DNA of 64,000 bases, from NCBI GenBank assembly GCA_004563195.1, contig SFTJ01000011.1, positions 18,625-82,624 on the forward strand, read 5' to 3'. The position numbers and the translations under genes were made by a program. Shown piece after piece: positions 17,674 to 25,094 of the stretch; position 1 is the stretch's first letter; each line of letters begins with the position of its first letter. The notes below the pieces were generated by a model that was given only the letters and a program-made list of their open reading frames with translations, ran no database searches and had not been told where the DNA came from. The stretch is from a bacterium. GTDB taxonomy: Bacteria > Bacteroidota > Bacteroidia > Bacteroidales > Muribaculaceae.

Positions 17674-18003
17674 ATGACTTTGGTTAAATCAATAAAAATA
17701 TGCTATTTTGAAAAATATGCAAACTTTTATGGTAGAGCAAGTCGTTCGGAATTTTGGTGGTTTACATTAGTAAACAGTATTTTGGCCTTTCTATTGGATT
17801 TATTTAATTATTACTATCCAATGGCAATTTTATATTCATTACTTAGTTTAGCCCTAACTATTCCCGGAATTGCTGTAACAATAAGGCGCATGCATGACAC
17901 AGGTCATAGTGGTTGGTATTTACTAATACCGATTTATAACCTTATTCTTGCACTTACTCCTAGTGATAACGGAGAAAATGAATACGGAGAACTTGACGAT
18001 TAA
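17674..18003 (+). CDS. DUF805 membrane protein
   Basis: The 109-residue protein has the DUF805 signature NFYGRASRSEFWWFTLVNS followed by membrane helices (residues 30-45, 50-70, 85-100) and TIRRMHDTGHSGWYLLIPIYNLI. It ends in an acidic tail (NGENEYGELDD). DUF805 proteins are small inner-membrane proteins of unknown function, often near stress genes. Codon usage is more AT-rich than its upstream neighbour, and it is followed by a hairpin at 18065-18125. Confidence 0.88.
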   Translation: MTLVKSIKICYFEKYANFYGRASRSEFWWFTLVNSILAFLLDLFNYYYPMAILYSLLSLALTIPGIAVTIRRMHDTGHSGWYLLIPIYNLILALTPSDNGENEYGELDD

Positions 18004-18064
18004 TTATTATTATTGACAGTTCTATCCTAAGCAAAAATAGGTTGAGACACCCACAATAGAATAA

Positions 18065-18125
18065 GGGCTGCATTGTTGTTTCTCGAAAAATCTATACATT
18101 TGAACAACGCGATGCAGTCCTTTTT
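18065..18125 (+). terminator. Terminator after DUF805 gene
   Basis: GGGCTGCAT (18065-18073) pairs with ATGCAGTCC (18112-18120) with one G-U, extended inside by TTGTT/AACAA, and followed by TTTTT. Confidence 0.65.
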
Positions 18126-18151
18126 GCATTTTGCATCGGCTCAAAAAAATT

Positions 18152-18673
18152 ATGAGAATAAAAAATAACATAGAAGTTGCAATAATAATTATACTCGTCA
18201 CTACCCTCGCCGCATGCTCATCGTCGCGACTGTCGACGCAGGAAAAAGCGCTTATCAAGCAACAACAGGCTCAATATGTGGTTAATTCCATCACCGAGAG
18301 CCGATTTGTGATACAAGTGGACCGCGTAACCCCGCGGCGCGGTATGAGCCATGCCCTGTCGTACGGCTACTCGCTCGTGGTGAAAGGCGACACCATCATC
18401 TCACATCTGCCATACTTCGGGCAAGCCTATTCGTTGCCATTCAACGGTGGTGTAGGGCTTAATTTTGAAGCAAAAATCGATGATATGCGCGCCGTGCGCA
18501 ACAATAAGAAACTGCTCAACCGCATAGAAATTGCCACCCACAACAACGAGGATACATATTTATATATAGTAGAAGTTTTCGACAACGGCAAAGCACATAT
18601 CGAAGTGCGTTCCCGCCGACGCGAAACCATCACCTTCTCCGGCTACCTCGACATGCCCCTCGAATTGCTATAA
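18152..18673 (+). CDS. DUF4251 lipoprotein
   Basis: Starting at 18152 yields 173 residues with a lipoprotein signal (IIIILVTTLAACSSS, Cys at about 22). The rest matches the Bacteroidetes DUF4251 pattern: a helix rich in Gln/Lys, then FVIQVDRVTPRRGMSHALSYGYSLVVKGDTIISHLPYFGQAYSLPFNGGVGLNFEAKI and a beta-rich C-terminal half ending ETITFSGYLDMP. Predicted to sit on the periplasmic face of a membrane. Function unknown. Monocistronic. Confidence 0.85.
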   Translation: MRIKNNIEVAIIIILVTTLAACSSSRLSTQEKALIKQQQAQYVVNSITESRFVIQVDRVTPRRGMSHALSYGYSLVVKGDTIISHLPYFGQAYSLPFNGGVGLNFEAKIDDMRAVRNNKKLLNRIEIATHNNEDTYLYIVEVFDNGKAHIEVRSRRRETITFSGYLDMPLELL

Positions 18674-18771
18674 TCGGGGCATCGCATCAGCATAAGGCAG
18701 GAGCGTGATGAATGAAAGTGGCGTATATGCATAATTTCTGCAGCTTATGCACCCCAGCCCAATACGCTCCG

Positions 18772-18813
18772 CTACTGCAAAAATCATTGTATTTACAGCA
18801 ATTTTTGCAGTAG
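18772..18813. repeat. Palindrome A flanking the DUF4143 ATPase gene
   Basis: A 42-bp sequence with perfect 13-bp arms (CTACTGCAAAAAT / ATTTTTGCAGTAG). Its reverse complement reappears without a mismatch over 41 bp at 20385-20425, and a diverged third copy is at 20183-20223. Confidence 0.85.
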
Positions 18814-18842
18814 GAAAGACACATAAACAGTGATGCAACGGA

Positions 18843-20159
18843 TTATGCAAATATTGACTCATCGAGCAAAAAGGGAATCACGCCTATATACATAATACCA
18901 TCATCATCAACCCATGGCTTGCTGTTCCCGTCAAGAATAACCACCTTTCTGAAGAAATCGCCCGATTTCTTTAGCGAAAAAGTTTCTTGATTTTTCTTTT
19001 CCTCGGTATCCACATTCAATGCTGATTGGATGTATATCTTGTCGTGTCCGGTATTAACAATGAAATCTATTTCATATCGCGATATGGTTCGCTTTCCCGC
19101 TATCTCTCGGTTGAGTTCTACCACACCCACATCCACTCTGTATCCTCGGCGTATAAGTTCCATAAATATCATATTTTCCATGATATGCGATTTCTCTTGC
19201 TGCCGGAAATTCAACTTTGCATTTCTCAACCCCGTGTCGATAGCATAATACTTTTGAGTGTTATTGAAATATTTCTTGCCCTTTATATCGTAACGCTTGG
19301 CGCTTACAAACAGGTAAGCATCCTCAAGATAATCGATGTAGTTTTTGATAGTATGGTCGGATACGCTTCGCCTCATAAGGGTGCTTGCTGCATTGGCAAG
19401 ATTATGAGTATTGGTGAGAGAACCCACAGCCGAGTATAGAGAATCAATCAAAGCATCAAGTATCTCATCATCCCTAATCTTATAACGTTCTACTATATCT
19501 TTAGCATACACATTCTTGTGCAACTGGTAGAGGTAATGCTGTCGTTCGGTTTGTTCGCGCTCCTGCACTGCCAATGGCATACCACCATAGGTGAGATACT
19601 CTTCGAATGCATCGGCCTTTTCAAGCCCCGAAGCCTCGTAATACTCTTTAAATGATAAGGGGAACACTTTAATTTCCGACCCTCTGTCGCGAAAATTTGT
19701 GACTATATCACTCGACAACATCTTTGAATTCGACCCGGTTACATAGATATCGAGATTATTATGTGTCATCAAGTCATTGAGAATATCATAGAAGGTGACA
19801 TAAAGCATATCACTGTCGTCGCCCGACACATCGCGGTCGTCGATATCCTGATTTTTCACCTTTACCGACATCTGTATTTCATCGATGAATACATAATAAC
19901 GCTTGCTTGTATCTTTTGTAGCACTTATTATATAGTCATACAATACGTTGGGATTACGATACTTAAGATCGGACTTTCGGTCTAATGCCACTTGTATTAT
20001 GCAATCCTCGTCCACTCCCTCTCCAAGAAGATAATTCTTGTAAAGCGTAGACAACAAAAATGATTTGCCACAACGCCTGATGCCGGTGATTATCTTCACT
20101 CGTCCATTCCACCGCTTGGCAAGCAATGATTTTATATATTGCGCTCTTTCTATTATCAT
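18843..20159 (-). CDS. DUF4143-type AAA ATPase
   Basis: A 438-residue P-loop ATPase of the AAA_14/DUF4143 type. Walker A is GIRRCGKS (26-33), Walker B YYVFIDEIQ (about 89-97), sensor-like IYVTGSNSKMLSSD at about 140, then the winged-helix linker and the DUF4143 C-terminal domain. The end (RYEIDFIV...IYIQSAL) resembles a PD-(D/E)XK core in which the second acidic/lysine pair is not clear. These ATPases are numerous and strain-variable in Bacteroidetes; proposed roles include stress or selfish-element functions but none is settled. Three palindromic repeats surround the gene, one of them right at its promoter. Confidence 0.88.
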   Translation of the reverse strand: MIIERAQYIKSLLAKRWNGRVKIITGIRRCGKSFLLSTLYKNYLLGEGVDEDCIIQVALDRKSDLKYRNPNVLYDYIISATKDTSKRYYVFIDEIQMSVKVKNQDIDDRDVSGDDSDMLYVTFYDILNDLMTHNNLDIYVTGSNSKMLSSDIVTNFRDRGSEIKVFPLSFKEYYEASGLEKADAFEEYLTYGGMPLAVQEREQTERQHYLYQLHKNVYAKDIVERYKIRDDEILDALIDSLYSAVGSLTNTHNLANAASTLMRRSVSDHTIKNYIDYLEDAYLFVSAKRYDIKGKKYFNNTQKYYAIDTGLRNAKLNFRQQEKSHIMENMIFMELIRRGYRVDVGVVELNREIAGKRTISRYEIDFIVNTGHDKIYIQSALNVDTEEKKNQETFSLKKSGDFFRKVVILDGNSKPWVDDDGIMYIGVIPFLLDESIFA

Positions 20160-20182
20160 TTATTTGATGCTATTTTTAGTTT

Positions 20183-20223
20183 CTACTGCAAAAATTATTG
20201 TATATGTAGGAGTTTTTGCAGTA
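20183..20223. repeat. Palindrome B at the start site of the ATPase gene (probable operator)
   Basis: An imperfect copy of palindromes A and C (arms CTACTGCAAAAAT and TTTTTGCAGTA). It begins at the base next to the -7 box of the ATPase promoter, so it spans the predicted +1 and first 30 nt of the transcript. Confidence 0.75.
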
Positions 20224-20255
20224 CAAATATAATCGATTTAGCCGTATTGAGCAAA
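20224..20255 (-). promoter_or_regulatory. Promoter of the DUF4143 ATPase gene
   Basis: TTTG (20255-20252) and TATATTTG (20231-20224) on the minus strand with a 20-bp spacer. Confidence 0.65.
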
Positions 20256-20384
20256 TTTTGATTAATTTTCTAAGATAACTCGTCGGGAAATACTAATAAT
20301 TATTTGCCACGAGTGCTGTCAGAAGGCGCAATTTCTAATGGAATCATCTATTTTCGTTATTAATCGGGGCAAAACGCCAAATTA

Positions 20385-20425
20385 TACTGCAAAAATTGCT
20401 GTAAATACAATGATTTTTGCAGTAG
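20385..20425. repeat. Palindrome C, exact inverted copy of palindrome A
   Basis: 41 bp identical to the reverse complement of 18772-18812/3. A and C thus form inverted repeats 1.6 kb apart with the ATPase gene between them. Confidence 0.85.
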
Positions 20426-20456
20426 GAGGTGATTCAATAGCATTTCGTGGTTATTA

Positions 20457-20510
20457 GTCGGACAAGTCCGACAGGTCAGACCGGTCAGAGAAGTCCGACT
20501 CGTCCGACAT
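20457..20510. repeat. Six 9-bp tandem repeats GTCNGACNN
   Basis: GTCGGACAA, GTCCGACAG, GTCAGACCG, GTCAGAGAA, GTCCGACTC and GTCCGACAT follow each other with no gaps. GTCGGAC and GTCCGAC units are complementary, so the array can also fold into hairpins. Confidence 0.8.
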
Positions 20511-20532
20511 TTTTGCTTATGGGCATAAGATA

Positions 20533-20571
20533 ATAAGCCGGATGCCTGTTTTATTGGGCATCCGGCTTTTA
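20533..20571 (-). terminator. Terminator after recA
   Basis: AAGCCGGATGCC and GGCATCCGGCTT form a perfect stem around a 10-nt loop; T-rich sequence follows on both strands, so it may act bidirectionally. It lies 20 bp after the recA stop. Confidence 0.75.
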
Positions 20572-20590
20572 TATGATGTCGAAGACGATG

Positions 20591-21664
20591 TTACTCTTCC
20601 TCGGTCTTGCCTTGCATGGCAGCGAAAATCTTTGTTTCGAGTTCTTCAGCCAATTCCGGATTGTCAGCAATAATTTGCTTCACAGCGTCACGACCTTGTC
20701 CGAGCTTGGTGTCGCCGTAAGAGAACCAGCTGCCGCTCTTCTTCACGATGCCGAACTGAACGCCAAGGTCCACGATTTCGCCATTACGCGAAATGCCTTC
20801 GCCGAAGAGAATCTCAAATTCGGTCTTGCGGAATGGAGGCGCCACCTTGTTCTTCACCACTTTCACGCGAGTCATATTACCCAGCACATCCTCGCCGTTC
20901 TTAATCTGACCTATGCGGCGAATATCGATTCGCACCGAGGCATAGAACTTAAGAGCATTACCGCCGGTAGTAGTCTCAGGAGTGCCAAAAAGCACACCGA
21001 GTTTGTCGCGAAGCTGATTGATGAAAATGCAGCAAGTGTTGGTTTTTGAAATAGTGGCAGTGAGCTTACGCAAAGCCTGGCTCATAAGGCGAGCCTGCAA
21101 GCCCATCTTGCTTTCGCCCATCTCGCCCTCTATTTCAGCCTTAGGCGTAAGGGCAGCCACAGAGTCGATAACGATGATATCGATAGCCGAACTGCGAATA
21201 AGTTGGTCGGCAATCTCAAGTGCCTGCTCACCACAGTCGGGCTGAGCAATAAGCAAACTGTTAACGTCAACGCCGAGTTTTTCGGCATAGAAGCGGTCGA
21301 AAGCATGCTCAGCATCGATAATAGCCGCAATGCCGCCCTGCTTCTGCGCTTCGGCTATGGCATGAATAGCGAGGGTGGTCTTACCACTCGATTCAGGACC
21401 ATAAATTTCGATAATGCGTCCACGAGGATAACCTCCAACGCCAAGCGCATAGTTAAGACCGATAGATCCGGTAGGAATCACATCCACTTCTTCCACCTTG
21501 TCATCACCGAGTTTCATAATCGAACCCTTACCATAGCTCTTGTCAATTTTATCCATTGCCACTTGCAGAGCTTTCAACTTTTCAGCCGACACAGGAACAC
21601 GATTTGGCTGCTTTGCCACACCCTGAGGCTCAAGTTCGCCGTCAAATTCTAATTCTTTTGCCAT
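20591..21664 (-). CDS. recA: Recombinase A
   Basis: RecA forms ATP-dependent filaments on single-stranded DNA, carries out strand exchange and activates SOS cleavage. The 357-residue protein has Walker A GPESSGKT (89-96), Walker B DIIVIDSVAAL, the L1/L2 regions (EIEGEMGESKMGLQARLMSQALRKL; FINQLRDKLGVLFGTPETTTGGNALKFYASVRIDIRR) and an acidic C-terminus (GKTEEE). An N-terminal extension of about 20 residues (ELEFDGELEPQGVAKQP) is slightly longer than in enterobacteria. Its own promoter lies at 21746-21776; no LexA-type box is evident. Confidence 0.98.
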   Translation of the reverse strand: MAKELEFDGELEPQGVAKQPNRVPVSAEKLKALQVAMDKIDKSYGKGSIMKLGDDKVEEVDVIPTGSIGLNYALGVGGYPRGRIIEIYGPESSGKTTLAIHAIAEAQKQGGIAAIIDAEHAFDRFYAEKLGVDVNSLLIAQPDCGEQALEIADQLIRSSAIDIIVIDSVAALTPKAEIEGEMGESKMGLQARLMSQALRKLTATISKTNTCCIFINQLRDKLGVLFGTPETTTGGNALKFYASVRIDIRRIGQIKNGEDVLGNMTRVKVVKNKVAPPFRKTEFEILFGEGISRNGEIVDLGVQFGIVKKSGSWFSYGDTKLGQGRDAVKQIIADNPELAEELETKIFAAMQGKTEEE

Positions 21665-21745
21665 TGTTCTATATTGGTTTTGTTAATAATTCTTTGTCAT
21701 TCAGCGACTTGCGGCTCGTGCCACATAATCGCCTTTTTGCCAACA

Positions 21746-21776
21746 CAAATATAATAATTTCTTATCACAATGCAAA
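21746..21776 (-). promoter_or_regulatory. Promoter of recA
   Basis: TTTG (21776-21773), 19-bp spacer and TATATTTG (21753-21746) on the minus strand; the predicted leader is about 75 nt. Confidence 0.7.
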
Positions 21777-21963
21777 GAAATATACTATATGCGCAGATAA
21801 TTTGCCCATAGTAGCAAATATTTGTTAATTTAAGATTAAGCCGTTTCTCACTTCTCCATATCTTTCAACTATTTGCAACAGGAGAAAACGCCCTCAATAG
21901 TTAAATAAAGTTAATGCGCGAAAAATTCTTGCTTAAAAAGTATGTTATATAACATAAAATATC

Positions 21964-21971
21964 TACCTTTG
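21964..21971 (+). promoter_or_regulatory. -7 element of a small RNA gene
   Basis: TACCTTTG 41 bp before a strong terminator hairpin and with no open reading frame between them; the -33 region (TATGTT near 21941) is weak. Confidence 0.45.
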
Positions 21972-21977
21972 CAATGT

Positions 21978-22042
21978 GTTTTTCATGGTATTAGATTTAA
22001 GGTTAATAAAGGTTGATTGTCGGGAGACAATCAATTTTTTTT
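21978..22042 (+). ncRNA. Candidate ~65-nt small RNA
   Basis: A TACCTTTG promoter element is followed about 40 bp later by a perfect 9-bp stem, TTGATTGTC (22013-22021) / GACAATCAA (22026-22034), a GGGA tetraloop and eight T. There is no reading frame of note, and the nearest gene on this strand is kilobases away, so the unit looks like a stand-alone small RNA rather than a leader. The family is not recognised. Confidence 0.45.
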
Positions 22043-22178
22043 GTGCCTACTCGAAACCAATAGGTTAATATACTGATTATCAAGCAATAAGAAATCTCAA
22101 ATTTCACATCCTCCACTCTCAATCAGGCAAATTAATTGTAAAAATAGCAAGTTTTTAGGGCCAAAAACTAAAAATTTG

Positions 22179-22207
22179 TTTGATTTAAGAAAAAGTTTGT
22201 ATCTTTG
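22179..22207 (+). promoter_or_regulatory. Promoter of a candidate structured RNA
   Basis: TATCTTTG (22200-22207) with TTTG at 22179-22182 (17-bp spacer) or at 22175-22178 (21-bp spacer). No protein-coding gene follows on this strand. Confidence 0.55.
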
Positions 22208-22213
22208 TATTGT

Positions 22214-22405
22214 CACATGTGAGAACATACGACAAAACCGGTTTCACACCGGAAAAATCATAAATCATTTAGTCTAAATTTCCCTATGTCGTAGGTAGAG
22301 AGTAAGCATGAGAATGTCAAAATTTAATCTTACGAGCATAAATCCGAAAGGATAAAAACATAAAGGGGGTGTGTCAATCAAAACCGACACGCTCCCCTTA
22401 TTGTT
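22214..22405 (+). ncRNA. Candidate structured RNA (~190 nt)
   Basis: Downstream of a consensus promoter the sequence has several nested pairings: TACGACA (22228-22234) with TGTCGTA (22287-22293), enclosing CCGGT/ACCGG (22238-22252); GTAAG (22302-22306) with CTTAC (22329-22333); a GNRA hairpin ATCC-GAAA-GGAT (22342-22353); and a final long hairpin at 22362-22400. Nothing here is a plausible gene. Size and layout would allow a 6S-like regulatory RNA, but I cannot confirm a family. Confidence 0.4.
22362..22400. terminator. Hairpin, possible terminator
   Basis: AAGGGG-GTGTGTC pairs with GACACGCTCCCCTT with a bulge and a mismatch. The following text is only moderately T-rich on the plus strand and better on the minus strand (TTTATGTTTTT), so it may serve either direction. 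Confidence 0.45.
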
Positions 22406-22467
22406 TTCCGCCCTCACCATCCACAGCACCACTCCCAAGAAGTGCTGATAGTAACTCACTATGGGCA

Positions 22468-22567
22468 AGTGATTTTCGCGTTCTTCAACGCATAATGGTG
22501 GGGCATCGCGATACCGAGGGTTACGCTTCGCTCGCCCTCGGCTTTCAACCTTTCAGGTTGGATACCA
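22468..22567 (-). repeat. Composite palindromic repeat element, truncated copy 3
   Basis: Contains GATTTTCGCGTTCTTCAACGC, GATACCGAGGGTTACGCTTCGC and the end palindrome TTTCAACCTTTCAGGTTGGA seen in the full copies, but lacks the other half. Confidence 0.7.
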
Positions 22568-22580
22568 CCGCTGCATTTCA

Positions 22581-22705
22581 GCAAAATAACCACAGATTAA
22601 CACAAAACATGGCACGGATAAACACAATATTGTGAAAATCCGTGCCTAAATCTGTGGTAAAATACGTCGCACACCACATCGTTTGTGGAAATCTGTGTTA
22701 AAAAA
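22581..22705. repeat. CACGGATTTTCACA-type satellite repeat
   Basis: ACCACAGATTAACACA, GGCACGGATAAACACAATATTGTG, AAAATCCGTGCC and GGAAATCTGTGTTA in sequence beside the truncated composite copy. Confidence 0.55.
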
Positions 22706-22731
22706 ATCGCTCCGGCTGCGTGGTTTGTGAG

Positions 22732-23250
22732 CTATTGTGATAATTTTCTGCCTATGTAATGAGCAAAAGGTAGGTTGATTACCATCACCACTATGCCGGC
22801 TGCTGAGCATAGTGCTATCTGCGTGGCGGTGAGTGACTGAATTATATAAACAAGCCCGGTGATAGTGGCTGGCAGGAGCAAGGTGTTGGTGAGCAATCCC
22901 GGTACGTAGGAACGCAATATCAGTGCTTGCAACAAGTGTATGGCTTGGTGCACCACAAAGGCTATAAACAGCGCAGACACTATATATAACGCATAAGGCA
23001 CGCCGAGAAAGAGCATTATTGCAGCCGCAGCTATTATCACAAATTCTTCGGCAGCGGCTATGGCAAAACCGCGGGTGGTTATCGAAGCCAAGTGCGACAG
23101 GCGATGTTTCAGTCTCGGGAATCGGCGCATAATGTCGGTGCTATGCCTTTGCTGCCAACGCTGCATCATGAGCGTCTCTTCGCCATCGTGAAGCACAAAT
23201 GCCACTATAAGCAGCAATGCCAAAAGTGATGGTGTCATAGCGGTTTGCAT
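22732..23250 (-). CDS. HXXEE-family membrane protein
   Basis: Read from the ATG at 23250 (172 residues), this protein has about five membrane helices. The first helix ends in HDGEET, matching the HXXEE motif that names the family, and a later helix contains AAAEEFVIIAAAA, a second acidic pair within the membrane. The function of HXXEE proteins is unknown; the buried His/Glu residues suggest metal binding or an integral-membrane enzyme. It overlaps the end of the GNAT gene by 16 bp, so the three genes 24778-22732 are likely one operon. Confidence 0.75.
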   Translation of the reverse strand: MQTAMTPSLLALLLIVAFVLHDGEETLMMQRWQQRHSTDIMRRFPRLKHRLSHLASITTRGFAIAAAEEFVIIAAAAIMLFLGVPYALYIVSALFIAFVVHQAIHLLQALILRSYVPGLLTNTLLLPATITGLVYIIQSLTATQIALCSAAGIVVMVINLPFAHYIGRKLSQ

Positions 23251-23771
23251 AATTGTTGACGGGTGATTCGTAATACTCTTATCGGGCGGTCGACTCCGCA
23301 GTAGAGCGAAGGGTCGATTGCCGTTTCGCCGGTAGGCACAAATCCGCATTTCTCCATCACGCGGCCCGAGGCGGGATTGTCGATGAAATGGCCGCAAATG
23401 AGCGACTGCATGCCTTCTTCATTGAAGCAATGGTCGATTATCAGTCGCAGCGCTTCGGTGCAAAAGCCCCGGTTCCAATATGGTTTAGCCACCCAGTAGC
23501 CCACGATCTGCTCGCCCGGTAAGGCAGGCAGAGCGCAGTCGCACGATTCGCCATAACCGATGGCACCTATGGCTTCGTCGGTGTCGTTGAGGGCAATGGC
23601 CCAAGTGGTGGCGTTGTTGAACACGGTAGCGATTATCGCCTCACTCTCTAAGAGCGATTCATGCGGCTTCCAACCGGCACGCGGACCCACATCGGGGTCG
23701 GAGGCATAGCGAAACAATGTTTCGGCATCGTCGGGTCGCCAGGGGCGGAGGTGTATTCTGTTGGTCTTCAT
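23235..23771 (-). CDS. GNAT-family N-acetyltransferase (RimJ/RimL type)
   Basis: A 178-residue acetyltransferase from the ATG at 23771 (MKTNRIHLRPWRPDDAETLF); an in-frame ATG five codons earlier would overlap the previous gene. It shows the GNAT strand-loop pattern WAIALNDTDEAIGAIGY, VGYWVAKPYWNRGFCTEALRLIIDHCF (acetyl-CoA loop, with RGFCTEA in place of R/QxxGxG/A) and NPASGRVMEKCGFVPTGE. This subgroup acetylates ribosomal protein N-termini or small amines; the substrate here is unknown. Starts 5 bp after the upstream gene. Confidence 0.88.
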   Translation of the reverse strand: MKTNRIHLRPWRPDDAETLFRYASDPDVGPRAGWKPHESLLESEAIIATVFNNATTWAIALNDTDEAIGAIGYGESCDCALPALPGEQIVGYWVAKPYWNRGFCTEALRLIIDHCFNEEGMQSLICGHFIDNPASGRVMEKCGFVPTGETAIDPSLYCGVDRPIRVLRITRQQLCKPL

Positions 23772-23776
23772 AATTA

Positions 23777-24778
23777 TTACTGACAAAATGAGTTGATTTC
23801 TATTAGGTTGCCGTCTGGGTCAGCCACATAGCAAGTTCGCTGTCCCCACGGTTCGGTTACTGGCGCCATCACCGAAGTCGCGCCGAGGCTTATGGCATGA
23901 GCATATTCCTTATCCACGTGGGCAAACGAAGGCACATCGATGGCGAGTTCCATAGTGCCGTTGAAGCCTTTGGGATAGGTATATCTTTGACCGGTCATCT
24001 GCTCAAAATCGGCGCGAGGAAAGAGAATGATGCGCATATCGCCCAGATGCATCTCCACATTGGGTGCCACGCCGTCCCAATCGGTGGTAAACCCGAATAC
24101 TTGGGTATAGAATCGCACCGTGGCGGCATTGTCGGAGGTAAGGAGTCCCACGGTGTTGAATCGGAATCGCGGTTGCGGAGCCATAAGGCGCGTCAATCCC
24201 ATATTGTAGAATGCATAGAAGCGATGTATCATTGCCGGATCATCTACGGCGAGCAAGAGGAGCATTTCGCGGGCAAATTCGAGGTGCCCGGTGCCATTGG
24301 CGGTAACTATGCCGCCATCGCTCACAGCTTGAGCAGCAATGTAGCCCGAGGCATTGGTGTAATTGGCACCACCCCACTGCTTGAGTTGGTCGATGCCGTT
24401 GCCGGTGTGCTTCACGCCATTGAGAAACCCATGTTGAGCCATCCACGAGGCAGCATTGCATATTGCGCCCACAGGCACTTGGCGCTTCAGAGCCTCCTCC
24501 ACCATAGGCACCACCGAGCGAGCCTGCTCCGAAGCCCATCCGTAGCCACCTATGAGCACCAATGCGGCATAGTCGTGCGGTGCGTCGGCAAACGAGTAGT
24601 GAGGCATCACCTTCATTCCGCCCACCGATGTCACGGCATCGTGCGTGGGAGCCACTATGCGATTGACGTATTTGGGCTGTGTGCGTGGTCCCATCTCATC
24701 GGTGGTGACAGCTTGCGCCAGATAACTGATTTCGTGTTCGGCAAAGGGCTCGAGCACTATATAGAGTATTTCTTTCAT
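23777..24778 (-). CDS. DJ-1/PfpI-type protein fused to a glyoxalase/VOC domain
   Basis: A 333-residue two-domain protein. Residues 1-190 form a DJ-1/PfpI glutamine-amidotransferase-like fold with the nucleophile elbow VGAICNAASW (Cys107) and GTGHLEFAREML near the end. Residues 205-333 form a vicinal-oxygen-chelate (glyoxalase/bleomycin-resistance) domain with FNTVGLLTSDNAATVRFYTQVFGF, VEMHLGDMRIILFPRADFEQM and the closing RTCYVADPDGNLIEINSF. Both folds act on reactive carbonyls or small electrophiles in other proteins, so a detoxification role is plausible but not shown. Likely first gene of an operon with the GNAT and HXXEE genes. Confidence 0.82.
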   Translation of the reverse strand: MKEILYIVLEPFAEHEISYLAQAVTTDEMGPRTQPKYVNRIVAPTHDAVTSVGGMKVMPHYSFADAPHDYAALVLIGGYGWASEQARSVVPMVEEALKRQVPVGAICNAASWMAQHGFLNGVKHTGNGIDQLKQWGGANYTNASGYIAAQAVSDGGIVTANGTGHLEFAREMLLLLAVDDPAMIHRFYAFYNMGLTRLMAPQPRFRFNTVGLLTSDNAATVRFYTQVFGFTTDWDGVAPNVEMHLGDMRIILFPRADFEQMTGQRYTYPKGFNGTMELAIDVPSFAHVDKEYAHAISLGATSVMAPVTEPWGQRTCYVADPDGNLIEINSFCQ

Positions 24779-25021
24779 ATAGATATGTTTATTATGTGGT
24801 ACAAGTAAAATGCTTCGCGAGTGAGGTTTTCCACTGCACGGTAATCAGATGGTTGTTCTTTGCGTATTATCATAATCATTTAATCTGAAATTTTATACTT
24901 AGACGCAATAAGCAGCCCAAATATCACAGCCTCGGAGCAAAAAAATAGCCTTTGGCTGCAGAAAGTGAGTTAAATTTTCAAAAAAATAGCAGTTATAGTG
25001 GTCGAAACGCTCTTTATAGTG
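24779..25021. other. Intergenic region between divergent genes
   Basis: AT-rich spacer between the DJ-1/VOC operon and the nitroreductase gene. I see no gene and no repeat in it; the only recognisable signal is the nitroreductase promoter immediately after. Confidence 0.4.
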
Positions 25022-25053
25022 GTTGCAAATGACATTCATGCTTGCTATATTTG
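25022..25053 (+). promoter_or_regulatory. Promoter of the nitroreductase gene
   Basis: GTTG (25022-25025), 20-bp spacer, TATATTTG (25046-25053). Confidence 0.6.
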
Positions 25054-25094
25054 CTGCAAAAATAATATAACCAACTCCCAAAAATACAAAAATC

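Noticed and set aside
18772..20425. Insertion sequence bounded by palindromes A and C
   Set aside because: The enclosed gene is an AAA ATPase and not a transposase, and I see no target duplication outside the palindromes; kept only as a possible non-standard mobile unit.
20457..20510. Short CRISPR-like array
   Set aside because: Units are 9 bp with 2-bp variation and no spacers, and there are no cas genes; it is a tandem microsatellite.
21665..21745. LexA/SOS box at recA
   Set aside because: No palindromic LexA-like motif is visible around the recA promoter; only the general promoter is seen.
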